Assembly (NCBI GenBank): GCA_964431545.1
Contig: CAYSLC010000074.1
Location: 1-22,522, forward strand
Reading direction: 5' to 3'
Origin: CAYSLC01 sp964431545
GTDB taxonomy: Bacteria > Desulfobacterota > Desulfobacteria > Desulfobacterales > JAABSP01
Length of the DNA stretch: 22,522 bases
Shown: one piece after another, positions 1 through 6,964 of the stretch
How the letters are laid out: the number at the start of each line of letters is the position of its first letter
Numbering within the stretch: the first letter of the stretch is position 1
Position numbers and translations under genes: made by a program
Notes under the pieces: generated by a model
Databases searched by the model: none
Seen by the model: the letters and a program-made list of their open reading frames with translations, nothing else
What the model was told of the DNA's origin: nothing

Positions 1-39
1 GACCAGGAGGATCCCCGCGATGATTTTCGTCTTACCCAT
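1..39 (-). CDS. N-terminal fragment of a secreted or membrane protein (runs off the window)
   Basis: The minus strand has an ATG at 39, preceded by AGGAGA at about the right distance, and then 13 codons to the window edge. They encode MGKTKIIAGILLV, a short basic start followed by a hydrophobic run, which looks like the beginning of a signal peptide or membrane anchor. It lies 7 bases after the stop of the small membrane-protein gene and is surely in the same transcript as the ECF sigma factor. In operons of this kind the last gene is often a second periplasmic sensor or metal-binding protein, but nothing visible here proves that. Confidence 0.6.
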   Translation of the reverse strand, partial: MGKTKIIAGILLV

Positions 40-46
40 ACGTCTC

Positions 47-367
47 CTATAGGATGCCGAAGGACTGGAGGAGTCCCAGCCCCACCGGATCATCGACGAA
101 GAGCCGGGTCAGTTCGTATCCGACGCCGTTCCCGAAGCCGATGTAGTAGACCGTGGAGGCCAGGGCCAGGGCCGAGGCCGCGCCGGCGAAGCGCCAGACC
201 AGGCGCTCGGCCAGGGCGAGGGGATCCCGGGAGCCGTTCAGCGGCCCCAGGCGGCGGACCCGACGCAGGGTCTCGTCCCGCCACCCCTGGCCCACGGCCC
301 GGTTCTCCCTGTCGAAATAGGCGGCCCGGAGGGACCGCCGGATCTCATCGTCCGATCTCATCGTCAT
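47..367 (-). CDS. Small single-span membrane protein, candidate anti-sigma factor
   Basis: This 106-residue protein starts at an ATG (367) that shares bases with the TGA of the upstream sigma factor (ATGA overlap), implying translational coupling; a second ATG two codons later is also possible. Residues 1-55 are charged and Arg-rich (MRSDDEIRRSLRAAYF at the start), as expected for a cytoplasmic sigma-binding segment. Residues about 58-78 (AGAASALALASTVYYIGF) form one membrane span, and about 25 residues follow on the far side. I recognise no named domain. Position directly after an ECF sigma gene, small size, and one span between a charged N-terminus and a short tail fit a CnrY-like or other minimal anti-sigma factor. 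That role is inference from context. It could equally be an unrelated small membrane protein. Confidence 0.7.
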   Translation of the reverse strand: MTMRSDDEIRRSLRAAYFDRENRAVGQGWRDETLRRVRRLGPLNGSRDPLALAERLVWRFAGAASALALASTVYYIGFGNGVGYELTRLFVDDPVGLGLLQSFGIL

Positions 368-960
368 CCCCTTTCGGCGGATAGGTCGGTCAACAGCTTC
401 CGGAGCTTCTTCCGCGACCGGAACGACCGGACCTTGACGTTGGCGACACTCCATCCCAGCAGCGCGGCGGCCTCCTTCACCGGCCGCCCCTCCAGGTAGA
501 CCAGCTCCAGGACCATCCGGTCCTCGGGCGAGAGGCGGTCCAGGGCCCAGTCGAGGAGTTCGGAGACCTCTTTTCGGCGGGCCTCCTCCTGGAAGGACTC
601 CTGGGATTGACGGGCGAGGACCGCCGCCACCCGGCGCTCCCCGGCCTCGCCCAGGGCGGTCATGGTGAACTCCGGGGACCGGTACCGTTGCCGCCAGAAG
701 TCGTAGCAGGTCCGGACGGCGATGGCCGACAGCCACCCTTTGAGCCCTCTTTCGCCCCGGTACTTGGGCAGGGACCGGTAGGCCCGGATGAACACATCCT
801 GGGCCGTCTCCTCCACCTGGTCGTGGGGCAGGTGGCGCTTGAGGATCCGCGTCACCGTATCCCCATATCGGGAGAGGATCTCCCCGAAGGCGTCCACGTC
901 GCCGCCGAGGATCCGTTCGACGATGGCGGCGTCCTCGGCGTGGTCGATCCTCTCCCCCAT
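364..960 (-). CDS. ECF-type RNA polymerase sigma factor (sigma-70 family)
   Basis: The 198-residue product has the two-domain ECF layout. Region 2 is at about 10-95, with AFGEILSRYGDTVTRIL, the core-binding stretch VEETAQDVFIRAYRSL and the -10-reading part GLKGWLSAIAVRTCYDFWR. Region 4 is at about 140-190, with LSPEDRMVLELVYLEG followed by the helix-turn-helix VKEAAALLGWSVANVKVR. There is no sigma 3 domain and no large C-terminal extension. It would direct RNA polymerase to a small stress regulon. It sits 66 bases after a Spy/CpxP-like gene and overlaps a small membrane-protein gene by 4 bases, so its activity is probably held by that membrane protein and relieved by an envelope signal. No clear Shine-Dalgarno precedes the ATG at 960, so the start is less certain than the family. 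Confidence 0.93.
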   Translation of the reverse strand: MGERIDHAEDAAIVERILGGDVDAFGEILSRYGDTVTRILKRHLPHDQVEETAQDVFIRAYRSLPKYRGERGLKGWLSAIAVRTCYDFWRQRYRSPEFTMTALGEAGERRVAAVLARQSQESFQEEARRKEVSELLDWALDRLSPEDRMVLELVYLEGRPVKEAAALLGWSVANVKVRSFRSRKKLRKLLTDLSAERG

Positions 961-990
961 GGCTGGTCGGGCGCGTCGCGGTCGGCGGGG

Positions 991-1016
991 TCCGGAGGGC
1001 GGCGAAGCCCTCCGGA
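991..1016 (-). promoter_or_regulatory. Perfect 10-bp stem-loop between the Spy-like gene and the sigma gene
   Basis: Arms TCCGGAGGGC (991-1000) and GCCCTCCGGA (1007-1016) are exact reverse complements around a 6-base loop. The structure fills much of the 66-base gap between the two genes. No T-run follows on either strand, so it is unlikely to be a simple intrinsic terminator. It could stabilise the upstream mRNA segment or lower expression of the sigma gene relative to the periplasmic protein. The structure is seen; the role is inferred. Confidence 0.55.
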
Positions 1017-1026
1017 TCCGTCCTCG

Positions 1027-1593
1027 CTATTGGTCGGCGTCCATGTCGTCGGCATCATCGGTCCGATCACACCACCGGTCGTCGATTCGGGCCTGCCGCC
1101 AGGCCCTGCGCTCCTCCATCCGCTCGATGCGCTCGTCCTTGAGCTGGGTGAGCCGGGCCTGCTGCTCGGGGGTCAGTATCCCCCGGATGTCGGCGAGGAT
1201 CCGCGCCCGGAGCACGGCCTGGTCCTCCTTGGCGGCGCTGAGTTCCCGGTGGGCGTCCCGGACCGCCTGCTCGTCCAGGGGCGCCAGGTGGGTGGCCTCG
1301 ATCAGGGCCACCTTGGCCGCCATGATCCGGTCGCCGTTGTCCCGCATGGCCTCCCGATGGCCGGCGAAGATCTCCCGGACCTGGGTTCGCTGGTCGGCGG
1401 TCAGGTCGAGGGCCCGGAGCATACCGAAGCCCTTGGATCCATGGCCGCCATGGCCGGGCCCCGGACCGTGGCCCCCGTGTCCGAACCCCTGGCCGTGGCC
1501 CCTTCCGAAGTTGCCGGCCAAGGCCGTCCCGGCGCCCAGGGTGATCACCAGGGCCATCGCCAATCCCATGGTCAACAGTGTCGTTCGTCTCAT
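1027..1593 (-). CDS. Spy/CpxP-family periplasmic protein with a His/Gly-rich segment
   Basis: The ATG at 1593 is preceded by GGAGGAG, which favours it over an in-frame ATG 18 codons upstream. The 188-residue product has a signal peptide (about 1-27, ending TALAG), then a His/Gly-rich stretch with His at 33, 39, 42, 48 and 51. An all-helical domain with two LTxxQ motifs follows (LTADQ at 64-68 and LTPEQ at 140-144), the hallmark of the Spy/CpxP/CnrX superfamily. The tail is acidic (DDADDMDADQ). Family members are periplasmic chaperones or metal sensors that restrain stress signalling. The His-rich segment and the neighbouring ECF sigma gene favour metal sensing or binding, but this is inference. 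It heads the sigma operon. Confidence 0.88.
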   Translation of the reverse strand: MRRTTLLTMGLAMALVITLGAGTALAGNFGRGHGQGFGHGGHGPGPGHGGHGSKGFGMLRALDLTADQRTQVREIFAGHREAMRDNGDRIMAAKVALIEATHLAPLDEQAVRDAHRELSAAKEDQAVLRARILADIRGILTPEQQARLTQLKDERIERMEERRAWRQARIDDRWCDRTDDADDMDADQ

Positions 1594-1689
1594 GCTCTCC
1601 TCCCGCGTTCGTATCAAGGTTGTGGTTGCGTGGGCGTCTCGATGCATCGTGCCCGTTCATGGGGGTAGTCGTCGTCCGGGCCGGAAAGG

Positions 1690-2658
1690 TTACACCTCCG
1701 CGATCTTTTTTTTCTCCGTCGAACCCGCCGATGGGGACGGCATCGGTGCCTGAGGCCGCCGGGGCGCGCCCTTGGCGCCGAGGGTCCCCAGATAGATGGC
1801 GGCGAGGGCCACGACCACGCCGATCCAGTTGAGGAGGGTGGTGGGCCGCCCGAAGAAAAGGACGTCCCAGACGAAGGCCAGGGAGGGCTGGAGCAGGAGG
1901 ATCAGCCCGGATAGGGAGGTCCGGATCCGGGGCAGGGCGTTGGTGATGATGATCCAGCCGAGGCACTGGCTGAAGAGCCCTAATGCCGCCAGGGCGAAGA
2001 AGGTCTGGAAATCGGGGATGGCGAAGGAGTCCCCCCGCCGGACCACCTCGGCCCCCAGGATCGCGGCCGTGGCCAGGGAGACCATCATGATCACGTAGAA
2101 AAAGGAGAGCCCCCGCTGGTCCGACTGGAGCTTGCGCAGCACCAGCATGAACCCCGCGTAACAGACGGCGGCGGCCAGGCCGTAGTAGACGCCGGCCTTG
2201 TAGGTGGGGGTCAGCTCCGGCCACCGGAGCCCCACGATCATGAAGATCCCGGCGAAGGCCAGCGGGATCGAGATCAGAAAGAGCGGCCGGACCCGCTCGC
2301 CGAAGAAGAAGATCCCGGCCCCGGCCATGATGAAGACCTGGAAGTTGGGCAGGATCGTCCCCAGCCCCGGGCCCACGTAGAGCACCGCGTAGTGGTAGAA
2401 GCACAGGTCGAGGGCGAAGAGGAGCCCGCAGAGCATCCCCGTGATCCAGTGGCGGACCCCGTGGTACCGGATCTCCCCCCGGTGGGCGGCGGCCCCCAGA
2501 AGCAGAAGCCCGCCGAAGAGGACCCGGTAAAAGGCGGAGACGGTGGGCGCCACGTGGGCCACCTTGACCCAGACCCCGGAGAAGCTGATCATCACCGCCC
2601 CGGCCAACATGGCGGCCACCACCCGGCCGGCGCCGTCCCGCTCGACTGTTCCGTTCAT
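1690..2658 (-). CDS. DMT-superfamily transporter (EamA family)
   Basis: About 322 residues, almost entirely hydrophobic, with roughly ten membrane spans arranged as two EamA repeats: first half from AAMLAGAVMISFSGVWVKV, second half from YYGLAAAVCYAGFMLVLRKL. Each repeat ends with a typical EamA close (VFIMAGAGIFFFGERVRP; LAFVWDVLFFGRP). Such proteins are inner-membrane metabolite or amino-acid exporters; the substrate cannot be read from sequence. An ATG at 2667 has GGGAG only one base upstream, too close to serve it. The ATG at 2658 has the same GGGAG ten bases upstream, so I prefer 2658. The C-terminal tail is short, basic and Pro-rich. The gene stands alone, divergent from the rhomboid-like gene. 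Confidence 0.92.
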   Translation of the reverse strand: MNGTVERDGAGRVVAAMLAGAVMISFSGVWVKVAHVAPTVSAFYRVLFGGLLLLGAAAHRGEIRYHGVRHWITGMLCGLLFALDLCFYHYAVLYVGPGLGTILPNFQVFIMAGAGIFFFGERVRPLFLISIPLAFAGIFMIVGLRWPELTPTYKAGVYYGLAAAVCYAGFMLVLRKLQSDQRGLSFFYVIMMVSLATAAILGAEVVRRGDSFAIPDFQTFFALAALGLFSQCLGWIIITNALPRIRTSLSGLILLLQPSLAFVWDVLFFGRPTTLLNWIGVVVALAAIYLGTLGAKGAPRRPQAPMPSPSAGSTEKKKIAEV

Positions 2659-2826
2659 GGAAAACATGCTCCCAAACCGTGTTCAAGCCCGCCGGAAGAG
2701 GCCCGACGGACCGACCCGGCGCCTTGCCGGATCATCGATCTCCCATGGGTGTACTTCCCCGGCCGGATATGGTAGAAAACACCTGTGAAACGGCAACCCC
2801 AACCCCGGCTCGTTTAGGGAGACCCT

Positions 2827-3561
2827 ATGTCCGTCCATCGTCCCGTCCGCCCCGAATTCGGCTTCGGCTCCGGCTTCACGGAGCTGGGCAAGAAGCTGCT
2901 GATCCTCTATGCCGTCATCTACGCGCTGGAGCTGATCCTCTTCCACTGGTTCCGGACCCCGCTGGTGACGCGGCTCTTCCTCCACCCCCTGGGCCATCCC
3001 GCCTTCGGGATCTGGCAGGTGATCACCCACCCCTTCGTCCACGACCCCAACGCCCCCCTGGGCTTTCTCATCGACTGTCTGGTCTTCTACTTCTTCGCGG
3101 CGCCGGTGGAACGGAGCATCGGGTCCCGGCGGTTCCTGACCCTCTTCTACGGAGCGGCCGGCGCGGCGGCCGTCTGCGGGATCGCCTTCGGCCTCCTGGC
3201 GGAGTTCGCCGCCCCCTTCGGCGGCATGCTGCCCAGCCTCCTGGCCCTGGTGGTGGTCTTCGGCCTGCTCAACCCCGACGCCACCATCCTCCTGATGTTC
3301 ATCCTCCCCATCAAGGCCAAGTACATCGCCTACGGCACCATGGCCGTCACCCTGCTCACCTTCCTGGCCAAGGCCAACCCCAACGGCGCCTTCCACCTGG
3401 GCGGGGTCCTCTTCGGCTACCTCTGGCTCAACGGGCCCCGCCACGCCCTCGATCCGGCCCGGCTCCACATGCGCTACCTGGAATGGCGGCTGCGAAGGAA
3501 GAAATCCCGGTTCCGGGTCATCGACGGCGACAAGGACAAGGACGGCCCCACCTACCATTAA
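2827..3561 (+). CDS. Rhomboid-like polytopic membrane protein, probably lacking protease activity
   Basis: The 244-residue product has about six membrane spans. Features of the rhomboid fold are present: an early loop ending GIWQVITHPFVH, a span with the subunit-like motif VERSIGSRRFL, and a late span with FHLGGVLFGYLW, matching the rhomboid HxxGxxxG helix that normally carries the catalytic His. The serine motif GxSG is not visible where expected; that region reads FGGMLPSLLALVVVF. It may therefore be an inactive rhomboid relative or use an unusual Ser. The C-terminus is basic and cytoplasmic-looking (RRKKSRFRVIDGDKDKD). AGGGAG lies 5 bases before the ATG. The stop codon overlaps the stop of the convergent terB gene (shared TTAA). 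Confidence 0.75.
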   Translation: MSVHRPVRPEFGFGSGFTELGKKLLILYAVIYALELILFHWFRTPLVTRLFLHPLGHPAFGIWQVITHPFVHDPNAPLGFLIDCLVFYFFAAPVERSIGSRRFLTLFYGAAGAAAVCGIAFGLLAEFAAPFGGMLPSLLALVVVFGLLNPDATILLMFILPIKAKYIAYGTMAVTLLTFLAKANPNGAFHLGGVLFGYLWLNGPRHALDPARLHMRYLEWRLRRKKSRFRVIDGDKDKDGPTYH

Positions 3562-4022
3562 TCGGTTTCCGCGGACCGGAGCACCTTCAGCTTCGCCTCG
3601 ATGAGCTGCGGGTGGGTGAGCCGCAGCAGGTCGGCCAGCTTGTGGATCAGGTAGTCCTCGTACTTGTCGAGCTTGCCGTCCACGTAGATGATCCGCCAGA
3701 GGGTCTCGATGAGTTCGATCTTCTCCTCGTTGGAATAGTTTTCGTTGATCCGCCGGGCGAACCGCCAGAGGTCGACGCTCTCCTCCAGCTCCCGGTCCGC
3801 CTCGGCCATCAGGGCTTCGGCGTGCTCGGCGGAGAGGCCGTAGGTCCCTTTCATCACCCCGAGGATCATCTCCATCTCCTCGTCGGCGAAGACCTCGTCG
3901 ATTCTCGCCATCTCCAGGAACAGGGCGCAGACGGCCACCAGGAGGTCGTGCTCACCCGTCTCTCCTTTTCCCTGTCCGTCGGCGGCGACCTTTTCGAAAA
4001 ACCGTTTGATGGACGTCAGCAT
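3558..4022 (-). CDS. TerB-family protein
   Basis: The 154-residue all-helical product carries the two acidic signatures of TerB: ALFLEMARIDEVFADEEMEMIL (within about 33-54) and VDGKLDKYEDYLIHKLADLL (about 113-132). TerB proteins are cytosolic or membrane-associated and bind divalent metal through these acidic turns. They are linked to tellurite and other stress responses, with no enzymatic activity established for most. The start is supported by AAGGAG seven bases before the ATG. It is the last gene of the four-gene minus-strand operon, and its first 71 bases lie inside the 3' end of ygiQ in another frame. No other ter genes (terA/C/D/Z) are nearby, so a stand-alone housekeeping role is more likely than tellurite resistance. 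Confidence 0.87.
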   Translation of the reverse strand: MLTSIKRFFEKVAADGQGKGETGEHDLLVAVCALFLEMARIDEVFADEEMEMILGVMKGTYGLSAEHAEALMAEADRELEESVDLWRFARRINENYSNEEKIELIETLWRIIYVDGKLDKYEDYLIHKLADLLRLTHPQLIEAKLKVLRSAETD

Positions 4023-5808
4023 GGGACTTCTCCTTTTCTTGGACGCGCGGTCCGCGTCCCGACGGACGGCGGTCCGCCAGCACCCCCTTCTGCCGGTCCC
4101 GTCCCCGGGCCCCCTTTTCGACGAAGAGGGGCTCGCCGGTGAAGGGGTCCGCCTCCGCGTGGTACATGGCGGTGGACCAGGTGGAGGGCGTGGGCGTGAA
4201 GATCTGGACCTGTTCGGGCAACAGCCGCAACCGCTTCCGGGCGAAGGCCCGCAGCCGCTCCATCTCCGCCATCCCGCACCCCGGATGGGCCGCCATGAGG
4301 TAGTAGGTGAGGAAGACCTTTCCGGGGACCGTCCCCCGGACCCGGCCGAAGAGCCGGAGGAACGCCTCCAGGACCGCCCGTCCCGGTTTGCCCATGCGGG
4401 CGAGCACCTCGTCCTCGCTGTGCTCCGGCGCGATCTTGAGCTGGCCGGAGACGTGGTGGCGGAGGATCTCCGCCAGGTACGCCTCCCCGCTTTTCCGGTC
4501 CGCCAGGATCAGATCATACCGGATTCCGGAGCCGATGAAAACCTTCCGCGCGCCCGGCATCCCCCGGAGCCGCCGCAGCAGGTCGATCTGGGGCGCGTGG
4601 TCGACGACGAGATGCTTGCAGGGTTCCGGGAAGAGGCAGCCCCGGTCCCGGCAGGCCCTCCGGCCCCCCTTGCGCGCGCACCCGGTGGCGTACATGTTGG
4701 CGGTGGGGCCGCCCGCGTCCGGGATGATCCCCTTGAAGTCGGGATGGGCGGCGAGGGCCGCCGCCTCCCGGAGGAGGGAGTCCCGGCTCCGCGACACCAC
4801 CCGCCGCCCCTGGTGGACGGCGATGGCGCAGAACCGGCATCCGCCGTAACACCCCCGGTGGGTGGCCAGGGAGAACCGGATCGTCTCCAGGGCCGCCACC
4901 CGCCCGTCCGCCCGGTGGATCGGGTGGAGATCCCGGGCATAGGGGAGTTCGTGGACCCGGTCGAGGCGCTCCGGCGTCGGGGTCAAGGCCGGCGGGTTCT
5001 GGACCAGGTACCGGGTGTCCTGCCTCTGGAGGAGGCGACGCCCGGAGACGGGGTCGGCGTTGTCGTGGAAGGTCCGGAACATCCGGACGAAGGCATCCTT
5101 GTCCCGTGCCGCGGTTTCGTGGTCCGGCAGGAGGATATCCTCCCCCGGAAAGGCGGGCTCCGGCGCCGGCGGTTCCTTGGCGATATAACAGATCCCCCGG
5201 ATCGACCGGACCGGTTCCCCCCGCTCCAGGGCCCGGGCCAGGGCCACGACCGTCTCCTCGGCCATGCCGTGGACCAGGAGGTCGGCCTTGGCGTCGAAGA
5301 GGATCGACCGGCGGACCGTCCGGGACCAGGCATCGTAGTGGGAGATCCGCCGGAGGCTCGCCTCGATCCCCCCCAGCACGATGGGGACGGTCCCCTTGAA
5401 ACGGCGGCGGATGAGGTTGGCGTAGACGATGACCGCCCGGTCGGGCCGGCGGATGTTGGCGCCGCCGGGGGTCATGTCGTCGCTCTTTCTCCGCCTGCCC
5501 GAGGCGGTATAATTGGCCACCATGCTGTCCACCGCGCCGCCGGTGACCCCCCAGAAGAGGGCCGGCTCCCCCAGGCGGGCGATCTCCCGGCCGGTCTCCG
5601 TCTCCGGCTGGGGGATGATCCCGACCCGGTACCCGGCCTCCGCCAGGACACGACCGATCACCGCGACCCCCAGGTGGGGGGCGTCGATGTAGGCGTCGCC
5701 GGTCACCAGGATCACGTCGAGCCGGTCCCAACCCAGCCGGTCGGCCTCCTCCCGGGTGGCCGGCAGGAAGGGGGGCCGGGCGACGGGGGCGGAGGCCGGA
5801 TCATCCAC
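3952..5808 (-). CDS. ygiQ: YgiQ-family radical SAM protein (UPF0313)
   Basis: 618 residues. The N-terminus shows the YgiQ signature (FLPATREEADRLGWDRLDVI, then VTGDAYIDAPHLG), followed by a cobalamin-binding-like alpha/beta region. The radical SAM cluster motif CxxxCxxC is at Cys320, Cys324 and Cys327 (HRGCYGGCRFCAI). Additional cysteines follow at 377-397 (GCARKGGRRACRDRGC) and the characteristic IFTPTPSTWSTAMYH at about 536-550. The reaction is unknown for the family. The start is a GTG at 5808 that overlaps the upstream MFS stop by 8 bases. The last 23 or so residues are encoded inside the terB start region and are very basic (FRKGRRRRTGKRRDG); they look like run-on sequence rather than conserved domain. 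Confidence 0.92.
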   Translation of the reverse strand: MDDPASAPVARPPFLPATREEADRLGWDRLDVILVTGDAYIDAPHLGVAVIGRVLAEAGYRVGIIPQPETETGREIARLGEPALFWGVTGGAVDSMVANYTASGRRRKSDDMTPGGANIRRPDRAVIVYANLIRRRFKGTVPIVLGGIEASLRRISHYDAWSRTVRRSILFDAKADLLVHGMAEETVVALARALERGEPVRSIRGICYIAKEPPAPEPAFPGEDILLPDHETAARDKDAFVRMFRTFHDNADPVSGRRLLQRQDTRYLVQNPPALTPTPERLDRVHELPYARDLHPIHRADGRVAALETIRFSLATHRGCYGGCRFCAIAVHQGRRVVSRSRDSLLREAAALAAHPDFKGIIPDAGGPTANMYATGCARKGGRRACRDRGCLFPEPCKHLVVDHAPQIDLLRRLRGMPGARKVFIGSGIRYDLILADRKSGEAYLAEILRHHVSGQLKIAPEHSEDEVLARMGKPGRAVLEAFLRLFGRVRGTVPGKVFLTYYLMAAHPGCGMAEMERLRAFARKRLRLLPEQVQIFTPTPSTWSTAMYHAEADPFTGEPLFVEKGARGRDRQKGVLADRRPSGRGPRVQEKEKSHADVHQTVFRKGRRRRTGKRRDG

Positions 5809-6964
5809 GGTTGACTTCCGGAAAGCGGAGGATCAGGGGGACGGTCAGCAGGGAGATCAGGGCGACGCCGGTGAGCACCCCGTGGACCGAGTACCGGTCG
5901 GCCAGGGTCCCCACCACCGGCGACACGATCCCGCCCAGGCCGTAGGCGAACCCCATCATCAGGCTGGCCACCATGGAGCGGCCCTTGGGGGCCAGCCGCT
6001 GGGCCATCACCACGCCGATGGGCAGGGTCGCCAGGACAAAGGCCCCGGCCAGGGCCGCGCCGGGATAGACCCAGCCCCCGTCGAGCTGGAGCAGCAGGAG
6101 CAGCACCGGCGCCATGAGCAGATGGCAGAAGAGGAAGACGGGTTTGAGGCCGATCCGGTCGGAGACGTGGCCCGCCAGGAGCCCGCTGGCGGTGCCGGCC
6201 ACGGTGAAGAGCGAGAAGACCGCCCCGGCGGCCATGACCGAGAACCCCCTCTCGACGTAGAGGACCGGCATGAAGGTGAGAAACGACTGGCCCACCATGG
6301 CCCGGAGGAACATCACCCCCCAGATCAGGACGATGGCCCGCCAGGCCCCGCCCAGGCTCTCCTTGACGGCGCCCAGGAAGCCCAGGTGGCGCATCCCCTC
6401 GCTCAGGGGCGGCGGGACCGCCAGGTAGATGTAGACGAAGACCGCAAGGCCGATGGCGGCGGTGGCCGGCAGGGCCCCGAGGCCGAACCGGGCGGCGTAC
6501 CAGGTGACGAAGAGGGGACCGACCCCGAAGGCGAGGGTCCCGCCGGTGTTGAAGACCGACATGGAGAGCCCCTCGTTGCGCCCGGCATAGAGCGGCACCA
6601 TGCCGGTGACCGACGGATGGAACATGGAGGAGCCGAGGGAGCCGAGGGAGACGGCCAGAAGGAGGGTCCAGAACCCGACGGCGATCCCGGACAGGGGGAT
6701 GCAGATCACCGGCAGGAGCAGCCCCACCAGGATGAAGCTCCGGGTCTGGTACCGGTCCGCCATGTACCCCACCGCCGGCTGGACGATGAAGGCGAGCAGC
6801 CGGGTGACCCCGGCGATGGCCCCCACCTGGGCCAGGGAGAGGCCCATCTTCTCCACGAAGAGCGGAAAGAGGGGGCTGGTGAAAGAGCTGTAGAAGTCCC
6901 CGGTGAAGTGGACCAGGGTGAGGGCGAAGAGGACCTTGATGTTGGCCCGGGCGGGCTCGGTCAC
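5801..6964 (-). CDS. MFS transporter, fosmidomycin-resistance (Fsr)-like
   Basis: 387 residues with 12 predicted spans. The N-terminus ALTLVHFTGDFYSSFTSPLFPLF and the motif SSMFHPSVTGMVPLYAG resemble the Fsr branch of the major facilitator superfamily. The conserved MFS loop 2-3 motif appears as GYMADRYQTR, and the second half has GHVSDRIGLKP. Fsr relatives export fosmidomycin and related compounds from the inner membrane; the real substrate here is unknown. The start is a GTG at 6964 forming a GTGA overlap with the TGA of the M23 gene, which also explains why the open frame continues upstream without being coding. Its own stop overlaps ygiQ by 8 bases, so the three genes are probably translationally coupled. 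Confidence 0.9.
   Translation of the reverse strand: MTEPARANIKVLFALTLVHFTGDFYSSFTSPLFPLFVEKMGLSLAQVGAIAGVTRLLAFIVQPAVGYMADRYQTRSFILVGLLLPVICIPLSGIAVGFWTLLLAVSLGSLGSSMFHPSVTGMVPLYAGRNEGLSMSVFNTGGTLAFGVGPLFVTWYAARFGLGALPATAAIGLAVFVYIYLAVPPPLSEGMRHLGFLGAVKESLGGAWRAIVLIWGVMFLRAMVGQSFLTFMPVLYVERGFSVMAAGAVFSLFTVAGTASGLLAGHVSDRIGLKPVFLFCHLLMAPVLLLLLQLDGGWVYPGAALAGAFVLATLPIGVVMAQRLAPKGRSMVASLMMGFAYGLGGIVSPVVGTLADRYSVHGVLTGVALISLLTVPLILRFPEVNRG

Noticed and set aside
4006..5814. A 602-codon plus-strand open frame opposite ygiQ
   Set aside because: Composition is Gly/Pro/Arg-rich without domains; the ygiQ frame carries the full family signatures and the radical SAM motif.
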